This document shows positions 24,707 to 33,844 of a stretch of DNA of 64,000 bases, in pieces. Positions within the stretch are counted from its first letter, which is position 1; every line of letters starts with the position of its first letter. A program made the translations under genes and the position numbers. Below the pieces are notes generated by a model, which saw nothing but the letters and a program-made list of their open reading frames with translations, searched no databases and was not told the origin of the DNA. The DNA is taken from NCBI GenBank assembly GCA_963777725.1, contig CAVZRR010000020.1, positions 372,001 through 436,000 of the forward strand, read 5' to 3'. Source of the DNA: RPQJ01 sp963777725 (GTDB taxonomy: Bacteria; Pseudomonadota; Gammaproteobacteria; Steroidobacterales; Steroidobacteraceae).

Positions 24707-26833
24707 TCAGGCGACCGCGTCCTGCCGGGCCGCAGTGGCCGGCAGCACGATGCGGAACCGCGTGAACTTGCCGGGCGCCGTCGCGACCGCCACTTTGCCA
24801 CCGAGGTCCTTGACCACCCTGCGAACGACATCGAGCCCGACGCCACGACCCGCGTCCCGGTCCTCACCGTCGTGCGTCGAGAATCCGGCCTTGAAGATCA
24901 GCCCCAGGCTCTGCCTGACGTCGAGTGACTGCGCCTGCTCGGCGCCGATGATCCCGCGGCGCACGGCGGTTTCCTTGACCTGGTCCGCGACGATGCCGGC
25001 GCCGTCGTCCTCGAACTGAAGCTCGAACGTGGTTTCGTACCGCCTGAATGCCAGGCTCAGCACGCCGGTCTCGTCCTTGCCGAGGTCGCGTCGGATCGAG
25101 GCGTCCTCGATGCCGTGCACGACCGCATTGCGCACCAGCTGGATCGCGACGTCCTGAACCGCCTTGAGATAGTCATCGGGCACCTGCTCGAGCCCCTTCA
25201 CCATCAGCCGCACCTTGCGGCCCCGCTCCGATGCGACGCGGCCGGCAAGCGCCTCGAGGTTGGCGGCGAGGCTGCGCGCGCCCCGGTCCGCCGGTGTCGA
25301 CGAAGCGACTGCCACTGGAACCATCTGCGTGGCATTGAGCAATGCCGCGTCGCGCAAGCCGGCCAGCTTGCCGATCAACCCGCGCAGCGACTTGAGGTGA
25401 CCGAGCAGGTCATCGAGGCGTACGACCAGCGGCAGGAAGTCGTTGCCCGAGAGCTCGGGGCGATCCCGCAGGCCCTGCAACAGATCCTCGAATGCATGCG
25501 CGCGGCTCTCGACGCTCTCGAACCCGAGGGCCGACGCCTCGCCCTTGACCTTGTGCATCTCGCGAAAGAGCAGTTCGATCTTGTTGCGGAACTCGCCGTC
25601 GGAGCGCGCCGGTACTCGGAGTATGGTGTTGACCAGCTGCAGCGCGGCCTGGCTGTTCGCGAGGAACGCCTCGAGTTGCTCCGGATCGACCTGCATGATG
25701 CCGAGCAGCATGTCGAGTTGCGCTGCCGCGCTGGCCTGCGAATCCTTGAGGTCGCGGGCGAGCAGGACACGCGACGTGACGTCGTTGACCGAGACGAGTA
25801 TCTGCCGGACGCCCCCGTCGCGCTTGACGCGGTGGAATTCGAACTCGAGGTAGCGCGTATCGCGCCCCGCCGGCCCGTGATCCAGCGTCACTTCGACTTC
25901 CGCGAGCGGGTTGATGCTCTTGATCAGGTTCTCGTTGACCCGCTCGCCCCACAGCAGCTTGACGTACTTCGTCGCGGTGGCCAGCGTGGCGTCCGGAACC
26001 AGTCCGTACAGCAGGTCCTCGAAGGCCAGTCCCTCGAACGAGTCGCGCCGGAACAGCGTTGCAAGGGCCGCGGAGTGCGCCCGCCCGATCCGGAAGTCCG
26101 TGTCGATCAGGAACAGGCCGTCCTTCACCGTGCCCAGGATGTCGCGGGTCTGTTCCTGCGCCTCGCGCGCGACGCGTTCCTCGCGAGCCTTGCGCCAGTG
26201 GAAATACCCGAGCATGGCGAGGAGCAGTCCGGCAAAGACGACACCGGACATCATCAACTGGCGCAATGTCGCCGCCCCGGCCGCAACTTCGCGTTCGAGA
26301 CCGCCACCCACCTCGGTCATGGCCGCAGCAAGCTGCGGCGTCGCGTTGCGGCTCTCGGCAAGCGCCGCGCGCGTATCGTCCAGCAGCTGGCGACCGGACG
26401 CATTCATCTGCGTGCCGGCCGTGTCCGAATCGTGGTAGGGCAGACCCGAGAATCCCGTGACGGGAGCGAGCCGCGCACGGTACTGTGACCACTGTTGCGA
26501 CGCGACCGACAGTTGGGGGAACCCTCCTGCGGCAGCGGGCTGCAGTGCTGCAAGCGCACTGTCGTAGTCGGCTACCTGGCCGGCCAGGTCGCTGAGTGAC
26601 TGACCGACGTACGTGCCGGCCCCGAGTCGATCGCGGATCGCACCGAGCGACCGCTGGATCGCTTCCGGCTGACCACGCTGCTCGCTGACGAGCTTCAGCG
26701 CGGCGGTATTCTCCTTGAGCTCGTCAGCCAGCCGGTAGCCCGGCAGCAGGACCGTGGCGATGAACGCCACCAGCATCGCGATGAATCCGGCGGCGACGGC
26801 CTGGTCCTTGAACCGTGCAATCAGGTCGCGCAT
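24707..26833 (-). CDS. membrane-bound CheA-like sensor histidine kinase with PAS and Hpt domains
   Basis: This protein of about 708 residues joins a chemoreceptor-like input to a CheA-type catalytic part. Domains in order: TM1 (about 13-31), a helical periplasmic region (about 33-190), TM2 (about 194-212), a PAS domain (about 228-350), an Hpt-like helical domain with HKVKG, the phospho-His candidate being H427 (about 375-490), and a CheA-type ATPase with LVRNAVVHGIE (N569), EDDGAG (608-613), IFKAGFST and GRGVGLD. CheA's P2 and CheW-like P5 domains are missing, so it probably does not join a standard receptor array. The ATG at 26833 has GGAGAG upstream; an ATG at 26869 adds 12 residues. Confidence 0.82.
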   Translation of the reverse strand: MRDLIARFKDQAVAAGFIAMLVAFIATVLLPGYRLADELKENTAALKLVSEQRGQPEAIQRSLGAIRDRLGAGTYVGQSLSDLAGQVADYDSALAALQPAAAGGFPQLSVASQQWSQYRARLAPVTGFSGLPYHDSDTAGTQMNASGRQLLDDTRAALAESRNATPQLAAAMTEVGGGLEREVAAGAATLRQLMMSGVVFAGLLLAMLGYFHWRKAREERVAREAQEQTRDILGTVKDGLFLIDTDFRIGRAHSAALATLFRRDSFEGLAFEDLLYGLVPDATLATATKYVKLLWGERVNENLIKSINPLAEVEVTLDHGPAGRDTRYLEFEFHRVKRDGGVRQILVSVNDVTSRVLLARDLKDSQASAAAQLDMLLGIMQVDPEQLEAFLANSQAALQLVNTILRVPARSDGEFRNKIELLFREMHKVKGEASALGFESVESRAHAFEDLLQGLRDRPELSGNDFLPLVVRLDDLLGHLKSLRGLIGKLAGLRDAALLNATQMVPVAVASSTPADRGARSLAANLEALAGRVASERGRKVRLMVKGLEQVPDDYLKAVQDVAIQLVRNAVVHGIEDASIRRDLGKDETGVLSLAFRRYETTFELQFEDDGAGIVADQVKETAVRRGIIGAEQAQSLDVRQSLGLIFKAGFSTHDGEDRDAGRGVGLDVVRRVVKDLGGKVAVATAPGKFTRFRIVLPATAARQDAVA

Positions 26834-26878
26834 GGGGGCGGGCTCTCCTGTCGTTCGTTGAGTCGTCATCTGCAGGTG

Positions 26879-29041
26879 CTACGTTCCGTCGCCCGGCCGG
26901 AACAGCAACGACTGGATCGAGCTGGACTCGACGGGCCGGCCGTCGACTTCCGCGGGCTTGAAGCGCCAGCGGCGGACCGCGGCCAGCGCTGCGCCGTCGA
27001 ACACGCCCGCCGGCGTCGACTGCAGGATCACGGTGTCCGTGACCTTGCCCTCGGCGTCGACGGTGATGCGCACTTTCACTTCGCCGCTGACGTTGTCTTC
27101 GAGGGCTGCCCGCGGATAAACCGGCGCCACGTAACGCGTGCGCTTCATTTCGGCGTTCCGCACCTGCGCCGTGGCGCTCGCGCCCGTGCGACGCGCGGTT
27201 GCGAGGGCTGTCTCCAGCGTGCCGACGTCGCCCGGCCTGAGGCCGAGCGAGCGCGCCCCAGCCAGGTAACTCTGCGCGGCATCGTAGGCCCGCGTGTCGA
27301 GTGCCGAGCGGGCCCGTTCGATCAGCTGGTCGGACACCGCGCGGGCCTGCATTGCTGTGGCAGCGCCGGACGGGTCGATCGCGCGCAGCGCCTCGATGTG
27401 GTGCAGGGCGCTGTCGTCGCGCGGCTCGAGCAGTTTTCCCTCGGCGAGGCGGGTCTGGACCAGTCGTGCAAGCCGATCGCTCTCCGGCATCGCTGCCGGC
27501 GGCGCGGGCGACGGCTGCGCGGATGCTGCAGTCGCCGCAGCAATGGCAGCGTCACGGACGCCGAGCGCGCGCGCCTCGGCCAGCCAGCGTTCGGCCGCGG
27601 CCGGCTGACGCTGCGCAGTCGCGTCCTGCGCGCGCTGCAGGTACGCCTGCCCGAGGCGTCGAGTCGGCGCCGCGCTGCGCACCGGGTCGGCATTCAGCGC
27701 CCGCAACTGCGCCAGGTAGAATTTCGCGCTGTCGTTCTCCGGTTCGACCAGGCGCCCATCTTCGATGCGCGCGTTGACGAGTTGAACGAGTTGTCGCGCT
27801 CGCGCATCGAGTTGCCGGCCACCGATTTTTTCGCGCCAGTACTCAGCGCGATCGACCGGCAGCGTGCGGGCGGCCTCGGCATCGCGCAGCAGGTGGTTCG
27901 CGCGTTCGAGCGCTCCGCTTTCCACGGCAGCGGCGAGCTGCGACTCGACGAGCTCGGCCTCGAGCGTCGCGAGCCCGGCACCATCGGGCTTTGCCAGCCT
28001 CAGGTGCCCGAGGATTGCGGCTGCGTCATCGGTGCGGTGCTCCGAGAGTGCGGCTTGCAGGCGTTCCTCGAGCACTGCGGCGATGCGCGCGATTCCCTCG
28101 ATCGCTTCGCCATTCTGCGGATCCTGGGCAAGCACGGAACGGAAGTAGGTGAGCGCGCTGTCCGTTGCAGGATCCGTGTACCGGCGATCGCGGAAAGCAG
28201 CCCGGGCCTGATCCAGCAGCTCGTCCACCGAGCCCTCCACCGGCGGTGGCATCGCAGCCTGTTGCGGGACGGCAGGGTTCGGGGCGTCACGGGCGGCGTC
28301 GTTCGCGACGGCTTGCGGAGCTGAGCCGGAAGTCGGCTCGGGACGGCTCGCGGCGTACCACCCGATCGTGAGCGCGAGCAGCACGATGACGCCTCCGCCG
28401 ACCAGCAATGCAGGTGGGGGACGCCGCTTGACCACGTCGACGGCCACGATTGGATCGCCTCGGTTCGTCGGCGGGATGCTGCTGGCCTCTGGCGAAGGGA
28501 CCGCCTCGGACCGTGGCTCCGGTCGTGCAGCCAGCGGCAGCGCGGGTGGGTCGGGAGTCGGGTTGGGGCAGTGCGGTGCCACGATCGCGAGGCGGGACAG
28601 GGCTTCCTCACGGGCCCCCTCGAGCACGGCGGCCGTCTGGCCGACCTCGATTGGAATCGGCAGCACCGCAAAGGCCGCCGATCCCTTGATCGCGCCCGCG
28701 ATGCCGCTGGTTTGCTCGGCTGTCGCAAAGACCACGACGACGCAGGCGTCGTTGCACGTCAGCAGTCGCTCGACATCCGTCCCGACCTCGGCGCAGTCGC
28801 GTGCGTCGAGCAGGACGAGGTGAGCTCGATTGGCCGCAAACTGCCCGGCGGCCGCCTCGACACTGTCGACCGGGCGCACAGCGGAGTCGCCATCGAGCAG
28901 ATGCCCGATCTGCTCGAGCAGGTCGTCGCTGCGCGTCACGGCGACGACGTCGACGCGTTGCGGGCTGCTGCCCGCCTGGGCCGGCACAGACGCACCCGTG
29001 GCGCGCGGCGGCGCGTCGACAGAGCTGGGCATCACGGCCAC
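26879..29041 (-). CDS. TonB-domain protein with N-terminal receiver-like head and helical repeats
   Basis: The 720 residues comprise a CheY-fold-like cytoplasmic head (about 29-147, with D79 in LVLLDAR), a Pro/Ala-rich linker (about 155-205), one membrane helix (about 209-231), a long alanine-rich helical periplasmic part with TPR-like repeats (about 255-620), and a C-terminal TonB domain (YVAPVYPRAALEDNVSGEV through VRRWRFKPAEVDG). The head lacks the conserved Lys (it reads VLPIPIE), so it looks like a pseudo-receiver. I start at the GTG at 29041, which has GGAGG 7 nt upstream. No ExbB or ExbD is nearby. It is the first gene of the signalling operon. Confidence 0.8.
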   Translation of the reverse strand: MAVMPSSVDAPPRATGASVPAQAGSSPQRVDVVAVTRSDDLLEQIGHLLDGDSAVRPVDSVEAAAGQFAANRAHLVLLDARDCAEVGTDVERLLTCNDACVVVVFATAEQTSGIAGAIKGSAAFAVLPIPIEVGQTAAVLEGAREEALSRLAIVAPHCPNPTPDPPALPLAARPEPRSEAVPSPEASSIPPTNRGDPIVAVDVVKRRPPPALLVGGGVIVLLALTIGWYAASRPEPTSGSAPQAVANDAARDAPNPAVPQQAAMPPPVEGSVDELLDQARAAFRDRRYTDPATDSALTYFRSVLAQDPQNGEAIEGIARIAAVLEERLQAALSEHRTDDAAAILGHLRLAKPDGAGLATLEAELVESQLAAAVESGALERANHLLRDAEAARTLPVDRAEYWREKIGGRQLDARARQLVQLVNARIEDGRLVEPENDSAKFYLAQLRALNADPVRSAAPTRRLGQAYLQRAQDATAQRQPAAAERWLAEARALGVRDAAIAAATAASAQPSPAPPAAMPESDRLARLVQTRLAEGKLLEPRDDSALHHIEALRAIDPSGAATAMQARAVSDQLIERARSALDTRAYDAAQSYLAGARSLGLRPGDVGTLETALATARRTGASATAQVRNAEMKRTRYVAPVYPRAALEDNVSGEVKVRITVDAEGKVTDTVILQSTPAGVFDGAALAAVRRWRFKPAEVDGRPVESSSIQSLLFRPGDGT

Positions 29042-29107
29042 GGCGTTTCCTCCATGCGTGCCGGACCGGCGACTGCTGTCGACCGGCGGTCGGCTTGGAG
29101 GGAGTGT

Positions 29108-29145
29108 ATTTAAGTCACATCCGCTGACCCTGCGGTGCGTCACAT
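29108..29145 (-). promoter_or_regulatory. candidate promoter region of the TonB/CheA-like operon
   Basis: A TTAAAT hexamer (29108-29113 on the minus strand) lies about 66 bp before the GTG at 29041. Two copies of GTCACAT (29114-29120 and 29139-29145, 25 bp apart) lie upstream of it. No good -35 box is visible, so an activator may bind the direct repeat. The rest of the 246-bp gap has no other clear signal. Confidence 0.3.
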
Positions 29146-29287
29146 ATTGGAGCGGGAAGCCGCAATGCCCGTGGCGGCTCCGCGGCCGGAAGCTGCTCTG
29201 CATCGGTGACACGTTATGTCAACGACAGGCCCCCATCGAACGGTGTGCGCACGATCGTCCCGGGGCATGCCGGGGCGCGACGGTCCG

Positions 29288-30028
29288 CTAGCGCACCAGC
29301 CAATCCGGGTTCGGCAGCTCGCTGAAGGCCTCCCGCAGCGCGTCGCCCCAGGCGCCGCGGATCATCTGGAAGTAGCGGTTGTCGGCGTCGATGTCGACGT
29401 GGCTCGACACGCGGTACTCGTCGCGGCGCACGATCACGAGGTCGAGTGGCAGCCCGACCGTGAGGTTCGAGCGGATCGTCGAGTCCATCGAAATCAGCGC
29501 GCACTTTGCGGCCTCGGAGAGCGCCATGCTGCGACGCGTGACGCGGTCGATGATCGGCTTGCCGTACTTCGACTCGCCGATCTGGAAGTAGGTCGTGTCC
29601 GGCGTCGCCTCGATGAAGTTGCCCGCCGCGTAGACCTGGAACAGGCGCGGCGGCTCGCCCATGATCTGGCCGCCGACGATGAAGGTCGCGTTGAAGTCCA
29701 CGCCCTGCGATTTGAGCGCGTCGCCGTCCCGCGTGTGCATCTCGCGCAGCGCCTCGCCGACGCAGCGCGCCGCCTCGAACATGTTCGGGCTGTTGTGCAG
29801 GCTCATCGTGTGCGCGTCGTGCGTCGCGAGTTTCTCGGCGAGCAGGTTCAGCACCCCCTGCGAGATCGCGAGGTTGCCGGCCGAAAGCATCACGATGACG
29901 CGGTCGCCCGGCCGCTCGAACACCGTCGTCTTGCGGAAGGTGTTGATCTGGTCCACGCCGGCGCTGGTGCGCGAGTCGGCAAGGAAGACCAGCCCGGAAT
30001 CGAGCAGCATCGAAACGCAATACGTCAC
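29288..30028 (-). CDS. Anbu proteasome-like peptidase (HslV superfamily)
   Basis: This 246-residue protein is the ancestral-beta-subunit (Anbu) type of bacterial proteasome-like Ntn hydrolase. The residue after the initiator is Thr2 (V-T-Y-C-V), matching the catalytic Thr exposed in this family, which also fixes the GTG start at 30028. Family phrases are LADSRTSAGVDQINTFRK, NLAISQGVLNLL and IGESKYGKPIIDRV. It is the last gene of the four-gene Anbu operon and its start overlaps the transglutaminase stop (GTGA). Confidence 0.92.
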   Translation of the reverse strand: MTYCVSMLLDSGLVFLADSRTSAGVDQINTFRKTTVFERPGDRVIVMLSAGNLAISQGVLNLLAEKLATHDAHTMSLHNSPNMFEAARCVGEALREMHTRDGDALKSQGVDFNATFIVGGQIMGEPPRLFQVYAAGNFIEATPDTTYFQIGESKYGKPIIDRVTRRSMALSEAAKCALISMDSTIRSNLTVGLPLDLVIVRRDEYRVSSHVDIDADNRYFQMIRGAWGDALREAFSELPNPDWLVR

Positions 30029-30837
30029 TGTTGTTGCACCTGGCCGCTCGTCACCGTCACCGTTACCGCCATCGACTCGTGCCCGCCGCCGCGACGCACG
30101 CCGCGCACCGGGGCCGCGTCGAGGTAGTCGCGGCCGACGGCGAGGCGGCAATGCCGGGCCCCGGCCACCTCGGCGTGGGTCACGTCCAGGCTGGTCCAGC
30201 CCAGTTCGGTGCCCAGCCAGACGTCCGCCCAGGCGTGGCTCGCGACCTCGCCGACATGGCCGCCCTGGAAGTAGCCGCTCACGTAACGCGCCGGCACGCC
30301 CACCGATCGGCAGCAGGCCACGAGCACGTGGGCCTGATCCTGACACACGCCCAGGCCGAGATCCAAGGCCTCGGCGGCGGTGTGCTTGACGTCCGTGACC
30401 CCGGGCACGTAATTGACGGCAGCGCGGATGCCGGCCACGAGATCCATCAGCGCGCATGCCGAGGGCGGATGACGCCCGAGATGATGCACGGCGAGGTCGT
30501 GCAGCGCGAAATTCGGGCGCGTCAAGGCCGTTGGCGCGAGGTATGCGAGCGGCGACAGCGAATCGCTCTCCGGCACCGCGGGACCCACGCCGTCGCCGAT
30601 CTCGGCGATGCCCTCGACGACGATGCGCAGCTCGCGATGCGGCGTTTCGAGCGTCACGACGTGCGTCACGTTCCCGTAGGGATCGATCTGGTCGAGCCGA
30701 TCGCCGGGCGCGGTCACGCGCCAGGTCACGATGCGCTGGCCCGGGTCCGCACGGGGGGTGAGTTTCAGCGCCTGGATGCTGTAGCTCACCGGGTCCTCGT
30801 AGGTGTAGAGGGTTTCGTGGCGGATGTGCAGGTTCAT
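30025..30837 (-). CDS. transglutaminase-like protein of the Anbu operon
   Basis: This 270-residue protein has an N-terminal beta-rich domain (MNLHIRHETLYTYEDPVSYS) and a transglutaminase-like papain-fold core. The catalytic triad candidates are Cys in GLGVCQDQAHV, His in ASHAWADVW and Asp in SLDVTH. Known partners in this conserved cluster are the alpha-E and ATP-grasp proteins and Anbu. It may cut or form amide bonds in a peptide-like product; the substrate is unknown. Confidence 0.9.
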   Translation of the reverse strand: MNLHIRHETLYTYEDPVSYSIQALKLTPRADPGQRIVTWRVTAPGDRLDQIDPYGNVTHVVTLETPHRELRIVVEGIAEIGDGVGPAVPESDSLSPLAYLAPTALTRPNFALHDLAVHHLGRHPPSACALMDLVAGIRAAVNYVPGVTDVKHTAAEALDLGLGVCQDQAHVLVACCRSVGVPARYVSGYFQGGHVGEVASHAWADVWLGTELGWTSLDVTHAEVAGARHCRLAVGRDYLDAAPVRGVRRGGGHESMAVTVTVTSGQVQQQ

Positions 30838-30851
30838 GATGGCGTCGAGCC

Positions 30852-31796
30852 TCAGGCCACGTGCCCCAGGAAGTCCCGGCCGATGCGGTCGCTGAGATCC
30901 GCGGATCGGGCGAGCAGCTCGTTCAGGAACGGCTCGATGCCCCGGGGCGCGAGGGTATCGAGCGTTCCGAAGCGCAATTCCGCGTGCAGCAGGCCCGCAC
31001 GCCGCTCGGTTTCGCCGGACTGAGCATTGGCCACGGCCTGCAGGTTTTCGTAGACGAGGTTGGCCGAGCGGTAGATCGAGCGTGGCACGTCCTTGCGGAA
31101 CACGACGAACTCGACGACGTGGCGCGGGCGAACGCTGTCGCGCGACACGCGCCTGAAGATCTCGAATGCCGAGAGCGCGCGCAGCACCATGCTCCACGGA
31201 TAGTAGCCGGGCGCGAGCGGCCCCGAGTCGGTCGCGCCGGTCTCGCAGGCCAGGCGGACCAGCAGCAGCCGCGCGACGCCGTCGGCGCGCTCGAGGAACG
31301 TGCCGATCTGCATGAAGTTGTAGCCCTCGTCGCGCAGCATCGAGCCAAGCACGACGCCACGGGCGAGATGCGCGCGGTATTTCACCCAGTCGACGAACTC
31401 GGCGACATTGAGGGCCGTGAATCGCGACGGGGCCTGGTTCCGCGCCTCGAGCCACGTCGAATTGAACGTCTCCCACATCTCCGACGAGATGGAGCCGCGC
31501 ACCGCGTGCGCGTTCTCCCGCGCCGCGCGCAGGCAACTGAGGATGCTCGACGGATTCGCGGTGTCGAAGGCGACGAAATCGATCACATGGCGGGGGTCCA
31601 TCGTTTCGTGCCGCTCTGAATAAGCCGTGCGGAGACCGAGCGTTTGCAGCATCTGCGCCCAGCCGGACCCGTCGGCCCGCACCTCGCTCGGCAGCAGCGA
31701 AAGCCGGTACTGGACGTCCAGCGTGCGCGCCAGGTTCTCGGCGCGCTCGGCGTAGCGGCCGAGCCAGTAGACGTGATCTGCCGTGCGGCTCAGCAT
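30852..31796 (-). CDS. alpha-E domain protein of the Anbu operon
   Basis: This 314-residue, mostly helical protein of the alpha-E (DUF403) family starts with the signature MLSRTADHVYWLGRYAERAE. No catalytic role is proven. Its ATG overlaps the ATP-grasp stop by one base (TGATG), so the two are translationally coupled; in some genomes they are fused, suggesting a physical complex. Confidence 0.92.
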   Translation of the reverse strand: MLSRTADHVYWLGRYAERAENLARTLDVQYRLSLLPSEVRADGSGWAQMLQTLGLRTAYSERHETMDPRHVIDFVAFDTANPSSILSCLRAARENAHAVRGSISSEMWETFNSTWLEARNQAPSRFTALNVAEFVDWVKYRAHLARGVVLGSMLRDEGYNFMQIGTFLERADGVARLLLVRLACETGATDSGPLAPGYYPWSMVLRALSAFEIFRRVSRDSVRPRHVVEFVVFRKDVPRSIYRSANLVYENLQAVANAQSGETERRAGLLHAELRFGTLDTLAPRGIEPFLNELLARSADLSDRIGRDFLGHVA

Positions 31797-33217
31797 CAGG
31801 CCTCCAGCACCCAGGTGTCCTTGGTGCCGCCGCCCTGCGACGAGTTCACGACGAGCGACCCGGCCCGCAGTGCGACGCGGGTCAGTCCTCCGGGAACGAT
31901 CGTGATCTCGCGACCAGACAGCACGAAGGGCCGCAGGTCGATGTGCCGCGGCGCGACGCCCTGCTCGACGAACGTCGGGCAGGTCGACAGGGCGAGCGTC
32001 GGTTGCGCGATGTATTTCTCGGGCGCCGCGAGAATTCGCAGCCGGAAGTCCTCGCGCTCCGCCGCGGACGCCGCGGGTCCCACCAGCATGCCGTAGCCGC
32101 CGGAGCCGTGGACTTCCTTGACGACCAGCTCGTCGAGGTGCGCGAGCGTGTAGGCGAGGTCGTCCGGCCGCCGCAGCACGCGGGTAGGCACGTTGGCGAG
32201 CAACGGTTGCTCGCCGAGGTAGAAGCGCACCATGTCCGGGACGCAAGGGTAGATCGACTTGTCGTCGGCGATGCCGGTGCCGATCGCGTTCGCGACGGTG
32301 ACACGGCCCGCGCGGTAGGCGGTCATCAGGCCCGGCACGCCGAGCACCGAGTCGGGCCTGAAGACCAGCGGATCGAGGAAGTCGTCGTCGATGCGGCGGT
32401 AGATCACGTCGACGCGCTGCGGCCCGCGCGTGGTGCGCATGAACACGAAACCGTCGCGCACGAACAGGTCCTGTCCCTCGACGAGTTCGACGCCCATCTG
32501 CTGTGCCAGGAACGCGTGTTCGAAGTAAGCGCTGTTGTTCGAGCCAGGCGTGAGCACGACGACGGCGGGGTCGGCGACGCCCGCGGGGGCCACGCTCGCG
32601 AGGTTCTCGAACAGCCGGTCGGGGTAATGCTCGACGGGCGCCACCCGGTTCAACGAGAAGAGCTCGGGGAACAGCCGCATCATCATCTTGCGGTCCTCGA
32701 GCATGTAGGAGACGCCGGACGGCACGCGCAGGTTGTCCTCCAGCACGTAGAATTCGCCCTCGCCGGCGCGCACGACGTCGATGCCGGCGATGTGGGCGTA
32801 GATGCCCCCGGGCACGTGCAGGTCCTGCATCTCGGGACGGTACTGCGGGTTGCAGTAGATCTGCTCGGCCGTGACCAGGCCGGCCTTGATGATCTCCTGC
32901 TGGTGGTAGATGTCGCCGATGAAGGCGTTCAGGGCTCGCACGCGCTGCCTCAGTCCGGCAGCGAGCGTGGTCCATTCGCCGGCCGAGAGGACCCTGGGAA
33001 TGATGTCGAACGGGATCAGCCGCTCGTTGCCTTCCTGTTCGCCGTAGACGGCGAACGTGATGCCGACACGGTGGAAGAGGTTGTCCGCCTCCGCGCGCTT
33101 CTGTCGCAATGCGTCGTCTGGCTGGCGGGCCAGCCAGTCGGCGTAAACGGCATAGTGAGGCCGGACGTGGCCGTCGGCCGTGTACATTTCGTCGTGGGCG
33201 CGGGCGGACGGGTCCAT
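31796..33217 (-). CDS. circularly permuted ATP-grasp protein of the Anbu operon
   Basis: This 473-residue ATP-grasp enzyme (DUF404/DUF407 type, COG2308) has phrases RVGITFAVYG, FYVLEDNLRVPSGVSYMLEDR, LTPGSNNSAYFEH and the glycine-rich ATP loop VKEVHGSGGYGMLVGP. It probably ligates an amino group to a carboxylate using ATP, making a peptide-like or amide product for the rest of the operon (inference from the family). The ATG at 33217 has AAGGAG 7 nt upstream; a longer frame from 33259 is less likely. It is the first gene of the operon. Confidence 0.91.
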   Translation of the reverse strand: MDPSARAHDEMYTADGHVRPHYAVYADWLARQPDDALRQKRAEADNLFHRVGITFAVYGEQEGNERLIPFDIIPRVLSAGEWTTLAAGLRQRVRALNAFIGDIYHQQEIIKAGLVTAEQIYCNPQYRPEMQDLHVPGGIYAHIAGIDVVRAGEGEFYVLEDNLRVPSGVSYMLEDRKMMMRLFPELFSLNRVAPVEHYPDRLFENLASVAPAGVADPAVVVLTPGSNNSAYFEHAFLAQQMGVELVEGQDLFVRDGFVFMRTTRGPQRVDVIYRRIDDDFLDPLVFRPDSVLGVPGLMTAYRAGRVTVANAIGTGIADDKSIYPCVPDMVRFYLGEQPLLANVPTRVLRRPDDLAYTLAHLDELVVKEVHGSGGYGMLVGPAASAAEREDFRLRILAAPEKYIAQPTLALSTCPTFVEQGVAPRHIDLRPFVLSGREITIVPGGLTRVALRAGSLVVNSSQGGGTKDTWVLEA

Positions 33218-33358
33218 GGCTCGGCTCCTTCCGCGACAGAACTGCGAATTTCGTGCCAAGGCACGGGGAGGGGTCCAACGCTGCGAACCTGCGCCTCGCA
33301 GCGGTGCGGCCGCACCATTTCGGGGCGGGCGACGAGCGAAAGTGGGGCGGCGGGTCGG

Positions 33359-33844
33359 TCAGTACCGGCCGTGTGTCTTGTACAAGTAGTTCGTCAGCTC
33401 CGCGGTCTGCATCGACAGCCGCCGCTGGATCTCGTGCACGACGCGCACGATCGCGCGCATCACGTGGTACACGACCTTGGGCTGCGTCTCGAGCAGGCCC
33501 TCAAGATCGGCGCGGCTGAGTCCGAGGACCTGGGTATCGCTCAGGGCCACCAGCGAGGCGTAGCGGGTGGCACCGTCGAGGAACGACAATTCGCCCACGA
33601 CGTTGCCGGGCCGGATCGCGTTCAGCGTGACTTCCGCGTCGCCGCCGGCATCCTTGACCACGCCAAGCACGCCGCTCACGACGACGTAAAGGTGGTCGTC
33701 CGCCGAGCCTTCCTGGATCAGCACTTCGCCCTGCTTCAAGTCACGCAGCGACATGGCCCGCGCAAGCACGCGCCGTTCCTCGTCGTTCAGTTCGACGGCC
33801 AGCTTGGACTTGCTCAAGCCTTCCAGGATGGCGGCTGCGGTCAT
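33359..33844 (-). CDS. stand-alone cyclic-nucleotide-binding domain protein
   Basis: This 161-residue protein consists of one cNMP-binding beta-roll (about 15-130) with the phosphate-binding-cassette-like phrase GNVVGELSFLDGATRYASLVA, then a C-terminal helix (about 130-155). There is no DNA-binding domain, so it is a sensor or adaptor rather than a Crp-type regulator. It stands alone between the Anbu operon and the photolyase/cfa operon; a 141-bp gap follows it and an 80-bp gap with a GGCGGGAT hairpin (33876-33898) precedes it. Confidence 0.85.
   Translation of the reverse strand: MTAAAILEGLSKSKLAVELNDEERRVLARAMSLRDLKQGEVLIQEGSADDHLYVVVSGVLGVVKDAGGDAEVTLNAIRPGNVVGELSFLDGATRYASLVALSDTQVLGLSRADLEGLLETQPKVVYHVMRAIVRVVHEIQRRLSMQTAELTNYLYKTHGRY

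Noticed and set aside
29139..29222. TGTGAC and TTGACA motifs read as CRP site or housekeeping promoter
   Set aside because: No second CRP half-site at proper spacing, and no -10 hexamer 16-18 bp from TTGACA at 29217-29222.
30852..33278. An 808-codon alpha-E protein with a long N-terminal extension
   Set aside because: The extension is the ATP-grasp gene in another frame; the conserved MLSRTADHVYW start is at 31796.
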